From positions 434,001-498,000 of the forward strand of contig NZ_JOHO01000002.1 of the NCBI RefSeq assembly GCF_000719705.1: a stretch of DNA of 64,000 nt. Reading direction: 5' to 3'. The notes under the pieces are model-generated. The model ran no database searches. It was not told where the DNA came from and saw only the letters and a program-made list of their open reading frames with translations. The position numbers and the translations under genes are program-made. Positions 40,952-49,266 of the stretch are shown piece after piece. Each line of letters opens with the position of its first letter. Positions within the stretch are counted from its first letter, which is position 1. The DNA comes from Streptomyces sp. NRRL S-350. Lineage in GTDB: Bacteria > Actinomycetota > Actinomycetes > Streptomycetales > Streptomycetaceae.

Positions 40952-41752
40952 CTACGTGCCGCCCTTCGCACCGCCCGCGACGCCGCCCTTCCCGCCCGCG
41001 ACGCCGCCCTTCCCGCCCGTGACGCCGCCCTTCCCGCCCGTGACGCCGCCCTTCCCGCCGCCCTTCCGACCGGCCGTCCCCGCCGACTCCCGGAGGGTGC
41101 GCCGGGCGGCGCCCAGGGTGAGCAGGCCCCAGAGGACGGCGAGCACGGCGGTGGCGTAGACGCCGCTGCCGCGGAAGGAGAGGTCGTCGTCCAACGAGGC
41201 CGGTGGCGCCCAGCCCGCCGGGTCGACGAGCACGTTCATGGTCTGGCCGACGTCGTACGTGCCCGAGCAGCCGAAGCCGCCGACCTGGGGGTGGGGCAGC
41301 GGCTGCCCGTCGGCACGGCGCAGGTCGCAGGTCCAGCTGACCCTCCCGCTCCTGTCCTTGGCGCTGTGGGCGCCGGTGACCACCACCGCGGTCCGGACAG
41401 CGCGATGAGCCATGATCTGCGCGCGGATGCTGGTGGTGGGGAGCGCCAGCAGCAGCACGCCGACCAGGACGGCCGGCCAGATCACCCAGCCGCGGGCCCG
41501 GACGAACCCCATCCCGATGAAGCCCGCCGAGAGCACGAGGAACGCGGAGACCGTGCAGAGGACCTGGTAGTCCGGGTTGGTGGCGATCGCCAGCAGACCG
41601 ACCATCAGCACCGGGGTGAGCAGCCCGACCAGCCAGGCCGTCCGGCGCACGGCCCGCGGCGACGACTGCGGCTCCGCCCGCCGCCGGACCCGCTTCGGCG
41701 GCCGGACCACTCCCTCCGCGAGCGGTCTCTTCTGCTTCTTGCGGCCTGCCAT
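40952..41752 (-). CDS. DUF3592-like membrane protein with GGKGGV(T/A) repeats
   Basis: A 266-residue protein from ATG 41752. A basic N-terminus (KKQKRPL...RPPKRVRRR) is followed by two or three helices, an outside domain with two cysteines (SWTCDLRRADGQPLPHPQVGGFGCSGTYDVGQTMNVLVDPAG) matching DUF3592, a last helix, and a tail of four or more 7-residue repeats GGKGGVT/GGKGGVA encoded by 21-base units at 40979-41062. The tail resembles no domain. It shares architecture with the protein at 27789. Confidence 0.75.
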   Translation of the reverse strand: MAGRKKQKRPLAEGVVRPPKRVRRRAEPQSSPRAVRRTAWLVGLLTPVLMVGLLAIATNPDYQVLCTVSAFLVLSAGFIGMGFVRARGWVIWPAVLVGVLLLALPTTSIRAQIMAHRAVRTAVVVTGAHSAKDRSGRVSWTCDLRRADGQPLPHPQVGGFGCSGTYDVGQTMNVLVDPAGWAPPASLDDDLSFRGSGVYATAVLAVLWGLLTLGAARRTLRESAGTAGRKGGGKGGVTGGKGGVTGGKGGVAGGKGGVAGGAKGGT

Positions 41753-42044
41753 GGCGTTCCCCCGTCCGGTGGTGCGTCCCCGTGCCTGCGCCAGTGTGCC
41801 CCCGGGCCCCGACGCCCGGTAGGGCGGGTGCCGGATCTCCGCGCGGGATCACGCGGTTCACCGCGGTGCGCGGCGTCCCGGGCCCCCGCGCACCGACCGC
41901 CGGGGGCGGCGGGTGTGGAATGCGTCACCGTCACGTTCCGGAGGCGGTTCGGCCGCCTACGATCCTGAACGCCGAGGTCGGGCGCCGTCGTACCACGGCA
42001 GCGCCTCGCCCGGTGCCCAGCGATCGGCCCGAGGAGAAGCGCAC

Positions 42045-42848
42045 GTGACCACCCCCAACGCCGCGCCCGACAGCTACTACCAGCGCACCGGCGAGCACAG
42101 CTACAAGCCCACCCTCCAGGCCCAGGGCGCCTGGCACCCCGACGAGCAGCACTTCAGCCCGCTGGGCGGCCTGATCGTCCACGCGATCGACCGGTACCGG
42201 GCCGGCCGCCCCGGCGAGGGCCTGGCGCTGGCCCGGATCAGCTTCGACATACTCGGCCTGATCGCCCTGGAGGAGTTCGAGATCACGGTGGAGACCGTCC
42301 GGCCCGGGCGCACCATCGAGCTGGTCGAGGCCACCGTGGTGCTCGGGGGACGCGCCGTCGTCCGGGCCCGGGCCTGGTTCCTCGCCGAACTCGACACCGC
42401 CGCCGTCGCCGGCACCCACGACGAACGGATCCCGGCGCCCGAGGAGTTCGAGCCCTGGGCGATGGACGGCGAGTGGGGCGGCGGCTACATCGCCTCGGTC
42501 GACGTCCGTCGCCGTGGGACGGCCCCCGGGCGGGCCGCCGCCTGGATCTCCACGGCGGTGGAGCTGGTCGCCGGGGAGCCGAGCAGCCCGCACGCGTCCT
42601 TCGTCGCCCTGGTGGACACCGCGAACGGCATCGCCGTCCGGCAGAGCCCGGCCGAGTGGATGTTCCCCAACACCGACCTGACGATCCACCTCCACCGCCG
42701 CCCCGAGGGCCGCTGGACCGGCCTGGACACCCGCGTCAGCTTCGGCCCGGCCGGGCACGGCGTCACCAGCACCGTCCTGCACGACCAGAACGGCCCGGTC
42801 GGCCGCGCCGAGCAGATCCTCACCGTCCGTCCGCAGCAGGGAAGTTGA
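42045..42848 (+). CDS. Thioesterase family protein (double hotdog, TesB-like)
   Basis: A 267-residue protein from GTG 42045 (GAGGAGA seven bases upstream). The pattern YKPTLQAQGAWHPDEQHFSPLGGLIVHAIDR, then RISFDILGLIALEEFEITVETVRPGRTIELVEATVVLGGRAVVRARAW and VALVDTANGIAVRQSPAEWMFPNTDLTIHLHRRPEG, is the double-hotdog acyl-CoA thioesterase family. Predicted to hydrolyse acyl-CoA; in these short actinobacterial members the chain length is unknown. It ends just before the radical SAM gene, convergent. Confidence 0.85.
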   Translation: MTTPNAAPDSYYQRTGEHSYKPTLQAQGAWHPDEQHFSPLGGLIVHAIDRYRAGRPGEGLALARISFDILGLIALEEFEITVETVRPGRTIELVEATVVLGGRAVVRARAWFLAELDTAAVAGTHDERIPAPEEFEPWAMDGEWGGGYIASVDVRRRGTAPGRAAAWISTAVELVAGEPSSPHASFVALVDTANGIAVRQSPAEWMFPNTDLTIHLHRRPEGRWTGLDTRVSFGPAGHGVTSTVLHDQNGPVGRAEQILTVRPQQGS

Positions 42849-42924
42849 CGGCGCGGGCGGACGACGGCCAGGGCGCCTGAGAGCCCGGGCACCCGGCAGC
42901 CCAGGTGCCTGACGGTCCCGCCGC

Positions 42925-42961
42925 CCGGCGGCCCTGCCGCCGACTGCGGCGGGGCCGCCGG
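42925..42961. terminator. Bidirectional hairpin terminator
   Basis: 16-bp stem (42925-42940 with 42946-42961) with one G-T pair and a five-base loop, between the convergent thioesterase and radical SAM genes. Confidence 0.75.
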
Positions 42962-42972
42962 AGCCCGGCGCG

Positions 42973-44301
42973 TCAGCCGGGCAGCGAGTCCATGAAGGAG
43001 CTGACCGAGAAGACCGCCCGGCCCGGGCCGGGCGGTCCGTAGCCGGGCGGCGAGGAGAGGCCGAACTCCTCCAGGGTGGCGCGGTAGGTCCGCAGCAGCC
43101 GGATGTGGTACTCCAGCGGCGCGCCCTGCGGGTTGGCCTTGCCGAGCGGCGTGGTGGGCTCGGGGCACCAGGTGGTGAAGCGCGGGACCACGCCGTGGGA
43201 CATGAAGAAGCGCAGCCCCTCCTCGGTGGAGGCGATCGCCTCGTCGACCGTGGTGAAGCCGAAGGGCTCGGCCATCTCCACGCCCGCGACGAAGTTGGGG
43301 ATCACGTTCTCCGGGCCGAACACCTCGGTGGAGTCCAGGATCCGGCGGTGCCACTCGTCACGGCCGACGTAGCGCTCCTTGCCCGGGCAGTAGAGCTCGA
43401 AGAGCCGCCTGTCCCACACCTCGAAGTTGGGGTGGTAGATCCGCACGCCGTAGTCGTGGAAGCGCTGGACGTCGTCGCGCGGCAGCGCCTGCGCCACCAC
43501 CTTGCCGATCCAGCGACCGGGGAAGCGCTCCTCGATGGCCTTGGCGTACTGGCCGTAGAAGTCGGCTTCGTCCCGGCCGCCGATGTGCGAGGTGATCGCG
43601 CCGCCGGTGAGGGTGTACGCCTGGGAGACGCGGGCGGTGTCGTGCTCGTCGATCAGCGCGAGTGCCTCCAGCACCTCCTCGACCGGCTTGACCCCGGTGT
43701 ACGGGCGGCCGGCGGCCTTGTGCTGGCGCCAGTTGTGGTTGATGTCGCAGTACTGGCACTCCTCCTTGGCGCCGAAGTACTGGCAGACCCGGAACACGGT
43801 GAGGTAGATCAGGTAGCCCCACTGGATGGTCGGGGCGACCTCCATCACCGACTTCCCGTTGGCCAGCGTGTGCCGGTAGTAGTCGGGCATCGGCGGCAGG
43901 CCGATGTCGGCGATCCGGGTGCCGTCCAGGTGGAGGCCGAGCGTGCCGTCCTCCCCGGCGCCGACCCGGTAGGGCGAGTCGGGGTTCACCCGGACCGACA
44001 CCACCGTGCGGCGCAGCCCGTACGGGCCGCCGGTCAGCACGATCTCCTCCGGCGGCCGGTTGAGAGCGGCGGCGCCCAGCTCCGGCAGGGTGCGGTGGTC
44101 GAAGGAGAAGATGAAGTACGACTTCGGCTTGACGTCGCCGCTCCCGGCCGCGCCACCGGCGGCGCCGCTGAGCGCGGACTCGTCGAAGGCCATGCCGCCG
44201 CGCAGCAGGTCCTCCTTGATCACCGCCTCCCGGGGTACCTCGGGATAGCGCTCCATGAGTTCCTCGACGAGTGCGGTGCGGCTGCGGGCCTGGCTCTCCA
44301 T
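42973..44301 (-). CDS. Radical SAM protein with CX8CX2C motif
   Basis: A 442-residue protein from ATG 44301 (AGGAAGGA upstream). The region YLIYLTVFRVCQYFGAKEECQYCDINHNWRQH holds three cysteines at 173, 182 and 185, a CX8CX2C arrangement instead of CX3CX2C. That is similar in spacing to Elp3-type CX9CX2C. Downstream TLTGGAIT (GGE-like), KVVAQALP and the partial TIM-barrel pattern EEALRFFMSHGVVPRFTTWCPEPTTPLG support a radical SAM fold with a [4Fe-4S] cluster. The N-terminal 150 residues (VVSVRVNPDSPYRVG, LGLHLDGTRIADIGLPPMPDYY) are an accessory domain. Substrate unknown. It is divergent from the 2-methylisoborneol operon. Confidence 0.82.
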   Translation of the reverse strand: MESQARSRTALVEELMERYPEVPREAVIKEDLLRGGMAFDESALSGAAGGAAGSGDVKPKSYFIFSFDHRTLPELGAAALNRPPEEIVLTGGPYGLRRTVVSVRVNPDSPYRVGAGEDGTLGLHLDGTRIADIGLPPMPDYYRHTLANGKSVMEVAPTIQWGYLIYLTVFRVCQYFGAKEECQYCDINHNWRQHKAAGRPYTGVKPVEEVLEALALIDEHDTARVSQAYTLTGGAITSHIGGRDEADFYGQYAKAIEERFPGRWIGKVVAQALPRDDVQRFHDYGVRIYHPNFEVWDRRLFELYCPGKERYVGRDEWHRRILDSTEVFGPENVIPNFVAGVEMAEPFGFTTVDEAIASTEEGLRFFMSHGVVPRFTTWCPEPTTPLGKANPQGAPLEYHIRLLRTYRATLEEFGLSSPPGYGPPGPGRAVFSVSSFMDSLPG

Positions 44302-44370
44302 GCGATGGACTTCCTTCCTGGCCCCGGTCCCTTTCGGTGCCGAGCCCATTCTTCTCCCCCTTATGCGGCC

Positions 44371-44434
44371 GGTCGGGTACCGGTCCGTGCGCGTCGTGCA
44401 CCGGTCCGTGCGCGGGTCGGGTACCGGTCCGGGG
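44371..44434. repeat. Three-copy 21-23-bp direct repeat with ACCGGTCCG core
   Basis: ACCGGTCCG occurs three times at 21-23-base intervals (first copy starts at about 44379). The flanks ggtcgggt/tgcgcg repeat too. It lies 70-130 bases upstream of the radical SAM start, so it could be an operator array. Confidence 0.6.
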
Positions 44435-44596
44435 CGAGGCGGCCGGGCCCGGGACACGGGGGAGTGCGGAGGGTTGACGCGAGGCGCGGGGGGTGTCGGG
44501 CGGGCCGAGGGGGCCGATGCCGGGCGGGGAGCCCGGTGCGTGGGGGTGGATCGATGCATGACAGGGACGCCGCCAAACGCCGTCAGCCAAAACGTT

Positions 44597-44610
44597 CACC
44601 CTATCGGGTG
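44597..44610. promoter_or_regulatory. Inverted repeat CACCC-TATC-GGGTG upstream of the MIB operon
   Basis: Perfect 5-bp arms around TATC (44597-44610), in the least GC-rich part of the divergent region, about 145 bases before the leader ORF. Candidate regulator site or promoter overlap. Confidence 0.45.
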
Positions 44611-44756
44611 TAGAAGATCGTCCGTTGCGATCCGGAACCGCCCCGCGCGCCTACGGTGGGGACCGAGCGAGTCGGTGCCGAGGCGCCTCGACTCCCCTTC
44701 GCGGCGGCCGGGATGACGAGCCGTCATGTCGACCGATCCATCTCAGAGGAGGCTTC

Positions 44757-44822
44757 ATGCCCCTGCGTGTCAGACCGGACTCACCACCCGGGCCCGCGGC
44801 CGCCCCGGCGGTGGGCCCATGA
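44757..44822 (+). CDS. Leader ORF (21 aa) coupled to MIB synthase
   Basis: ATG 44757 follows AGAGGAGG (44745-44752). The 21-codon frame (MPLRVRPDSPPGPAAAPAVGP) ends in ATGA with the internal methionine start of MIB synthase at 44819. It is either a true leader peptide or an accident inside an N-terminally longer synthase that begins at ATG 44726. Confidence 0.45.
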   Translation: MPLRVRPDSPPGPAAAPAVGP

Positions 44823-46057
44823 GCTCCCCGGCGGTCGAGCGGCTCCTGGGCGGGCCGACCGGACTGGGCACCGCCGGGCTGCAGTTGAGGCCGCAGGCGC
44901 CGGTGCCGGAGGCCGTGGTCCCCGACGTCCAGGTGCCGCCCGTCAAGGCGCCGCCCGTCCAGGCGGCGCCCGCACTCCCCACACTGCCCGCGTTTTCCGT
45001 ACCGCCTGCGCCGCCCGGGGCGGGCGTGCTCGGGGCGGCTGCGGCCGCCGACGCGCCGAGCAGCGGCAAGCCCAGGACCGGCGACCCCATCCCCGGTCTC
45101 TACCACCACCCGATCGCGGAGCCCGACCCGGCCCGGGTGGAGGCGCTCAGCGTGAAGATCAAGGCCTGGGCGATCGACGAGATCGAGCTCTACCCGCCGG
45201 AGTGGGAGAAGGACTTCGACGGGTTCTCCACCGGGCGCTACATGGTGGCCTGCCACCCCGACGCGCCGAGCATCGACCACCTGATGCTCGCGGCCCGCCT
45301 GATGGTGGCCGAGAACGCGGTGGACGACTGCTACTGCGAGGACCTCGGCGGCTCGCCGGTCGGCCTGGGCAGCCGCCTGCTGCTCGCGCACACCGCGCTC
45401 GACCCGCTGCACACCACGCCGGAGTACCAGCCGGCCTGGGAGGCCTCGCTGTCCGAGGACCCGCCCCGGCGGGCGTACCACTCGGCGATGCAGTACTTCA
45501 CCCGTGCCTCCACGCCCTCGCAGGCGGACCGCTTCCGGCACGACATGGCGCGGCTGCACCTGGGGTACCTGGCCGAGGCCGCCTGGGACGAGACGGACCA
45601 CGTGCCGGAGGTGTGGGAGTACCTGGCCATGCGCCAGTTCAACAACTTCCGCCCCTGCCCGACGATCACGGACACCGTCGGCGGTTACGAGCTGCCCGCC
45701 GAACTGCACGCGCTGCCCGCCATGCAGCGGGTGATCGCCTTGGCCGGCAACGCCACCACGATCGTCAACGACCTGTACTCGTACACCAAGGAGCTGTCCA
45801 GCCCCGGACTGCACCTGAACCTGCCCGTGGTGATCTCCGAACGCGAGGGCGTCTCGCGCAAGGAGGGCTACCTGAAGGCGGTCGGGGTCCACAACGACCT
45901 GATGCGTGCCTTCGAGGCCGCGGCGGCCGCGCTGGCCGTCGCCTGCCCGGTGCCGACCCTCGTACGGTTCCTGCGCGGTGTGGCCGCGTGGGTCGACGGC
46001 AACCACTACTGGCACCAGACCAACACCTACCGCTACACCCTGCCCGACTTCTGGTGA
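44819..46057 (+). CDS. 2-methylisoborneol synthase
   Basis: A class I terpene cyclase of 412 residues from ATG 44819 (443 from ATG 44726, close to the about 440 of S. coelicolor SCO7700). It cyclises 2-methyl-GPP to the earthy-smelling 2-methylisoborneol. The Mg-binding motifs are DDCYCE (169-174) and NDLYSYTKE (317-325). The body (YMVACHPDAPSIDHLMLAARLM, FNNFRPCPTITDTVGGYELPAELH, GVAAWVDGNHYWHQTNTYRYTLPDFW) is nearly the same as known MIB synthases. The Pro/Ala-rich N-terminal 90 residues are usual for this enzyme. The cyclic-nucleotide-binding protein gene often found with these genes is not adjacent here. Confidence 0.95.
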   Translation: MSSPAVERLLGGPTGLGTAGLQLRPQAPVPEAVVPDVQVPPVKAPPVQAAPALPTLPAFSVPPAPPGAGVLGAAAAADAPSSGKPRTGDPIPGLYHHPIAEPDPARVEALSVKIKAWAIDEIELYPPEWEKDFDGFSTGRYMVACHPDAPSIDHLMLAARLMVAENAVDDCYCEDLGGSPVGLGSRLLLAHTALDPLHTTPEYQPAWEASLSEDPPRRAYHSAMQYFTRASTPSQADRFRHDMARLHLGYLAEAAWDETDHVPEVWEYLAMRQFNNFRPCPTITDTVGGYELPAELHALPAMQRVIALAGNATTIVNDLYSYTKELSSPGLHLNLPVVISEREGVSRKEGYLKAVGVHNDLMRAFEAAAAALAVACPVPTLVRFLRGVAAWVDGNHYWHQTNTYRYTLPDFW

Positions 46058-46117
46058 CCGCCCCCGGTGGCGGCGCCCGTTCCCGGTAACCCTTCGTAAG
46101 AACTTTGGAGTTGAACC

Positions 46118-46996
46118 ATGTCCCTGACCGACGACCTCACCACCCCCGGCAACGCCATCCCCGGCCCCGCGACTCCCTACCAGGGTGACATCGCACGCTA
46201 CTGGGACCACGAGGCTCGCCCGGTCAACCTCCGCCTGGGTGACGTCGACGGCCTCTACCACCACCACTACGGCATCGGCGAGATCGACCAGGCCGCCCTC
46301 GGCGACCCGAGCGACAGCGAGCGCGAGAAGAAGGTCATCGCCGAGCTGCACCGCCTGGAGTCCGCCCAGGCCGACGTCCTGCTCGACCACCTCGGCGACA
46401 TCAGGACCGAGCACACCCTGCTCGACGCCGGCTGCGGCCGCGGCGGCTCGATGGTCATGGCCCACCAGCGCTTCGGCTGCCGGGTCGAGGGCCTGACCCT
46501 CTCCACCCAGCAGGCCGAGTTCGGCAACAAGCGCGCCGCCGAGCTCGGCATCGGCGACTTCGTCCGCTCCCGGGTCGCCAACATGCTGGACATGCCGCTG
46601 GAGACCGGCTCCGTCGCGGGCTCCTGGAACAACGAGTCCAGCATGTACGTCGACCTGCACGACCTGTTCGCCGAGCACTCCCGGGTGCTGAGCGTCGGGG
46701 GCCGGTACGTGACCATCACCGGCTGCTGGAACCCGCGGTACGGCCAGCCCTCGAAGTGGGTCTCGCAGATCAACGCCCACTTCGAGTGCAACATCCACTC
46801 CCGCCGCGAGTACCTGCGGGCGATGGCCGACAACCGCCTGGTGCCGCAGGCCGTCATCGACCTGACCCCGGACACCCTGCCCTACTGGGAGCTGCGGAAC
46901 ACCACCTCGCTGGTCACCGGCATCGAAGAGGCGTTCATCGAGTCCTACAAGGACGGCTCGTTCCAGTACGTGCTGATCGCGGCCGACCGGGTCTGA
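46118..46996 (+). CDS. Geranyl diphosphate 2-C-methyltransferase
   Basis: A 292-residue SAM-dependent methyltransferase, the same length as S. coelicolor SCO7701. It C-methylates GPP to 2-methyl-GPP, the substrate of the synthase. Motif I is LLDAGCGRGGSM (103-112); HHHYGIGEIDQAALGDP and NNESSMYVDLHDLF are typical of this branch of the cyclopropane-synthase-like family. ATG 46118 has GGAG eight bases upstream in an unusually AT-rich 60-base spacer. Followed by a 15-bp terminator. Confidence 0.95.
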   Translation: MSLTDDLTTPGNAIPGPATPYQGDIARYWDHEARPVNLRLGDVDGLYHHHYGIGEIDQAALGDPSDSEREKKVIAELHRLESAQADVLLDHLGDIRTEHTLLDAGCGRGGSMVMAHQRFGCRVEGLTLSTQQAEFGNKRAAELGIGDFVRSRVANMLDMPLETGSVAGSWNNESSMYVDLHDLFAEHSRVLSVGGRYVTITGCWNPRYGQPSKWVSQINAHFECNIHSRREYLRAMADNRLVPQAVIDLTPDTLPYWELRNTTSLVTGIEEAFIESYKDGSFQYVLIAADRV

Positions 46997-47025
46997 TCCG
47001 CCGGCGACGTGGGACGGCGGTGGAA

Positions 47026-47059
47026 CGGCGGCCTCCTCGCACCCGCGAGGAGGCCGCCG
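47026..47059 (+). terminator. Hairpin terminator after the 2-MIB operon
   Basis: Perfect 15-bp stem (47026-47040 with 47045-47059), four-base loop, 30 bases after the methyltransferase stop. It also faces the end of the convergent reductase gene. Confidence 0.85.
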
Positions 47060-47105
47060 CCGTCCGTCCCCCGCCGGGGCGCCGCCCGGCCTGGCGCCCG
47101 GGCGC

Positions 47106-47750
47106 CTAGCGCCGGGTGAAGGTGAGATGCGTGACGCCGCTCGGGCTGGTCACCGCCTCCGTGCGGAAACGCTGCTCCAGCCCTTCGAGCCCCGCCCAGA
47201 GCGGCTCGCCCCGGCCGAGGACGATCGGCACGACGACGACGTGCAGGTGATCGATCAGGTCGGCCTCCAGGAAGGCGCGGACGGTGCTCGGGCCGCCGCC
47301 GATCCGCACGTCCTTGCCGCCGGCTGCCTCCCGGGCCCTTCGCAGTGCCTCCTCGGGGGTGGCGTCGAGGAAGTGGAACGTCGTCCCGCCCTCCATCTCC
47401 ACCGACGGGCGCGGGTGGTGGGTGAGCACGAACACCGGGGTGTGGAACGGCGGGTTGGACCCCCACCAGCCCTTCCACTGATCGTCCTGCCAGGGGCCGC
47501 GCTGCGGGCCGAACTTGTTGCGGCCCATGATCTCGGCCCCGATGCCGTCGCCCCAGGTGCGGGCCATCGCGTCGTCCACGCCGGTGTCGCCGCCCTCCCC
47601 GCCGTGCATCAGGCGGAACGTCCGGGTGGCGAAGAACCACTTGTGCAGCCGGTCGGTGGCGTGGCCGAACGGCGCGTCCAGGCTCTGCCCCTCGCCGGTG
47701 CCGTACCCGTCGAGGGAGATCGAGAAATTGTGGACCCGGACCAGGGACAT
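47106..47750 (-). CDS. Dihydrofolate reductase family protein (RibD C-terminal-like)
   Basis: A 214-residue protein from ATG 47750 (GGAGGAAG upstream). Start RVHNFSISLDGYGTGEG and GRNKFGPQRGPW, VFVLTHHPRPSVEMEGGTTFHFLDATPEEAL and VRIGGGPSTVRAFLEADLIDHLHVVVVPIVLGRGEPLW are typical of the RibD_C/YyaP type. These bind NADPH in the GGG loop. Despite the family name they are usually not folate enzymes; substrate unknown. Confidence 0.88.
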   Translation of the reverse strand: MSLVRVHNFSISLDGYGTGEGQSLDAPFGHATDRLHKWFFATRTFRLMHGGEGGDTGVDDAMARTWGDGIGAEIMGRNKFGPQRGPWQDDQWKGWWGSNPPFHTPVFVLTHHPRPSVEMEGGTTFHFLDATPEEALRRAREAAGGKDVRIGGGPSTVRAFLEADLIDHLHVVVVPIVLGRGEPLWAGLEGLEQRFRTEAVTSPSGVTHLTFTRR

Positions 47751-48067
47751 GGGCTTCCTCCGCCGCTCGGCGCCTCGGTGCGGCCGGACCGCACCTCTTT
47801 CGCGGGCCACGCTAACCCGAGGGTCGGACACTCTGACGTTCCGGCATCGGCGCTGGCGTGGCGGAGGCGGGGCGGGCAGCGGCAGGGGGAAGCGTGGGGG
47901 GAACTGCGAGAGGTGGCTGCGACGGAGGAGGGGTACGGCGGAGAAAGCAGCGCAGCCGTCACGCTATCGTCGTGCCTTCTTCACGCGGAGCACGCCCTGG
48001 ACGGCGATGCTCCGTCAGGCTGCCCGGGAGAGGGCGGCCGCCACGTTCCGAACCTCGGGGGGTTCCC
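47751..48067. other. Divergent intergenic region
   Basis: About 315 bases between the divergent reductase and PLC-like genes, probably holding both promoters. No repeat or recognised operator. Confidence 0.4.
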
Positions 48068-49138
48068 ATGAAAGCACGCCGTACCCTGACCGGATTCCTC
48101 GCTGCCGGGCTGCTCGCCGGCGCGACGGCGCTGTTCTCGACCGTCCCGGCGGACGCCGCCCCGAGCGGGACGGGCGACCTGCCGTTCGGCGGGGCCACCA
48201 CGGTCGGCCTGCACAACACCTACGACCCGGCGGCCTTCCCGTACCTCGCCCAGGCGCTGGACACCGGCACCGGGATGATCGAGCTCGACCTCTGGCCGGA
48301 CGTCGTGACCAAGGAGTGGAAGGTCAGCCACTCCAACCCGCTCGGCAACGCCAACAACTGCACGGCCGCGAGCACGCCCGCCCAGCTCTACGGCGGCGGC
48401 ACCAACAAGAACCTGGAGAACTGCCTGGACGACGTCCGGGTCTGGCTCGCCGCGCACCCGGCCGCCGGGCCGCTGGTGATCAAGCTGGAGCTCAAGCCGG
48501 GCTTCTCCGCCAACCTGGGGATGGGCCCCGACCAGCTGGACACGCTGATCGCCCGGCACCTCGGCTCCGCCGTGCTGCGCCCGGCCGACCTGCTGGCCAA
48601 GCCCGGCGGCGGCTCGTACGCGAGCCTCGACGAGGCGGTGCGGGCGGGCAACTGGCCGAGCCGGTCGGCGCTGGCCGGCAAGGTGCTGCTGTACGCGATC
48701 CCGGGCACGGTCGAGCTGGGCAACCCCTTCGACACCCTGCACACCGACGTCGAGTACGGGCGGCACCTGCGCGACCTCGCGTCGGCGGGCCGGATCGGCC
48801 AGGCGCAGCTGTTCCCGTCCGTGCTCGGCGCCGCGGCAGGGGATCCGCGCGGCCGGTACACCGGCGCGGACGCCTCGATCCGCCCGTGGTTCGTGGTCTT
48901 CGACGGCGATGCCGCCACCTACGTCAACGGCGTCGACACCGCCTGGTACGACAGCGCGCACTACCTGCTGGTGATGACGGACGCCCACAAGGTGGCCCCG
49001 GAGATCAGCGGCACCGACCCGACGGCCGAGCAGGCGCGGGCCCGCACGGAGCTGCTGGCCGAGGCGCACGCGAGCATCGTGTCGAGCGACTGGCGCAAGG
49101 TGCCGGCGGTGCAGTCCCTGGTGCTGCCGCGCGGCTGA
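48068..49138 (+). CDS. Secreted PI-PLC-like protein (Ca2+-dependent phosphoinositide PLC family)
   Basis: A 356-residue secreted protein. Signal peptide 1-31 (MKARRTLTGFLAAGLLAG... PADAA). The TIM-barrel starts GGATTVGLHNTYDPAAFPYLAQALDTGTGMIELDLWPD; the His in GLHNTYD, the ELD, and His in KVSHSNP fit the two catalytic histidines and metal ligands of PLC X-type enzymes. The C-terminal half WFVVFDGDAATYVNGVDTAWYDSAHYLLVMTDAHKVAPE supports the Ca2+-dependent PI-PLC family of Streptomyces. The extracellular substrate is presumably a phospholipid headgroup. A perfect 18-bp hairpin follows the gene. Confidence 0.85.
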   Translation: MKARRTLTGFLAAGLLAGATALFSTVPADAAPSGTGDLPFGGATTVGLHNTYDPAAFPYLAQALDTGTGMIELDLWPDVVTKEWKVSHSNPLGNANNCTAASTPAQLYGGGTNKNLENCLDDVRVWLAAHPAAGPLVIKLELKPGFSANLGMGPDQLDTLIARHLGSAVLRPADLLAKPGGGSYASLDEAVRAGNWPSRSALAGKVLLYAIPGTVELGNPFDTLHTDVEYGRHLRDLASAGRIGQAQLFPSVLGAAAGDPRGRYTGADASIRPWFVVFDGDAATYVNGVDTAWYDSAHYLLVMTDAHKVAPEISGTDPTAEQARARTELLAEAHASIVSSDWRKVPAVQSLVLPRG

Positions 49139-49148
49139 CGCCGCCGAG

Positions 49149-49195
49149 GCCCGAGCGGGGGCTGCCAGGCCCGGCCCGGCAGCCCCCGCTCGGGC
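49149..49195 (+). terminator. Hairpin terminator after the PLC-like gene
   Basis: Perfect 18-bp stem (49149-49166 with 49178-49195) and an 11-base loop, ten bases after the stop. Confidence 0.85.
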
Positions 49196-49266
49196 CCGGC
49201 CGGGCGGTCGGCGCCCGGGCGCGGTAGCGTTCGGCGCCGTACTGTCCGTCTCCCCGGGAGGTTCCC

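Larger units (their letters stand above)
44302..44756. other. Divergent regulatory region of radical SAM and 2-MIB genes
   Basis: About 450 bases without a gene. It contains a three-copy repeat near 44371-44434, a less GC-rich zone with the inverted repeat at 44597-44610 and the Shine-Dalgarno AGAGGAGG at 44745-44752. Confidence 0.6.

Noticed and set aside
40958..41067. Repeats that could be read as a CRISPR-like or satellite array
   Set aside because: The 21-base units are contiguous, without spacers, and encode the in-frame GGKGGV tail of a membrane protein.
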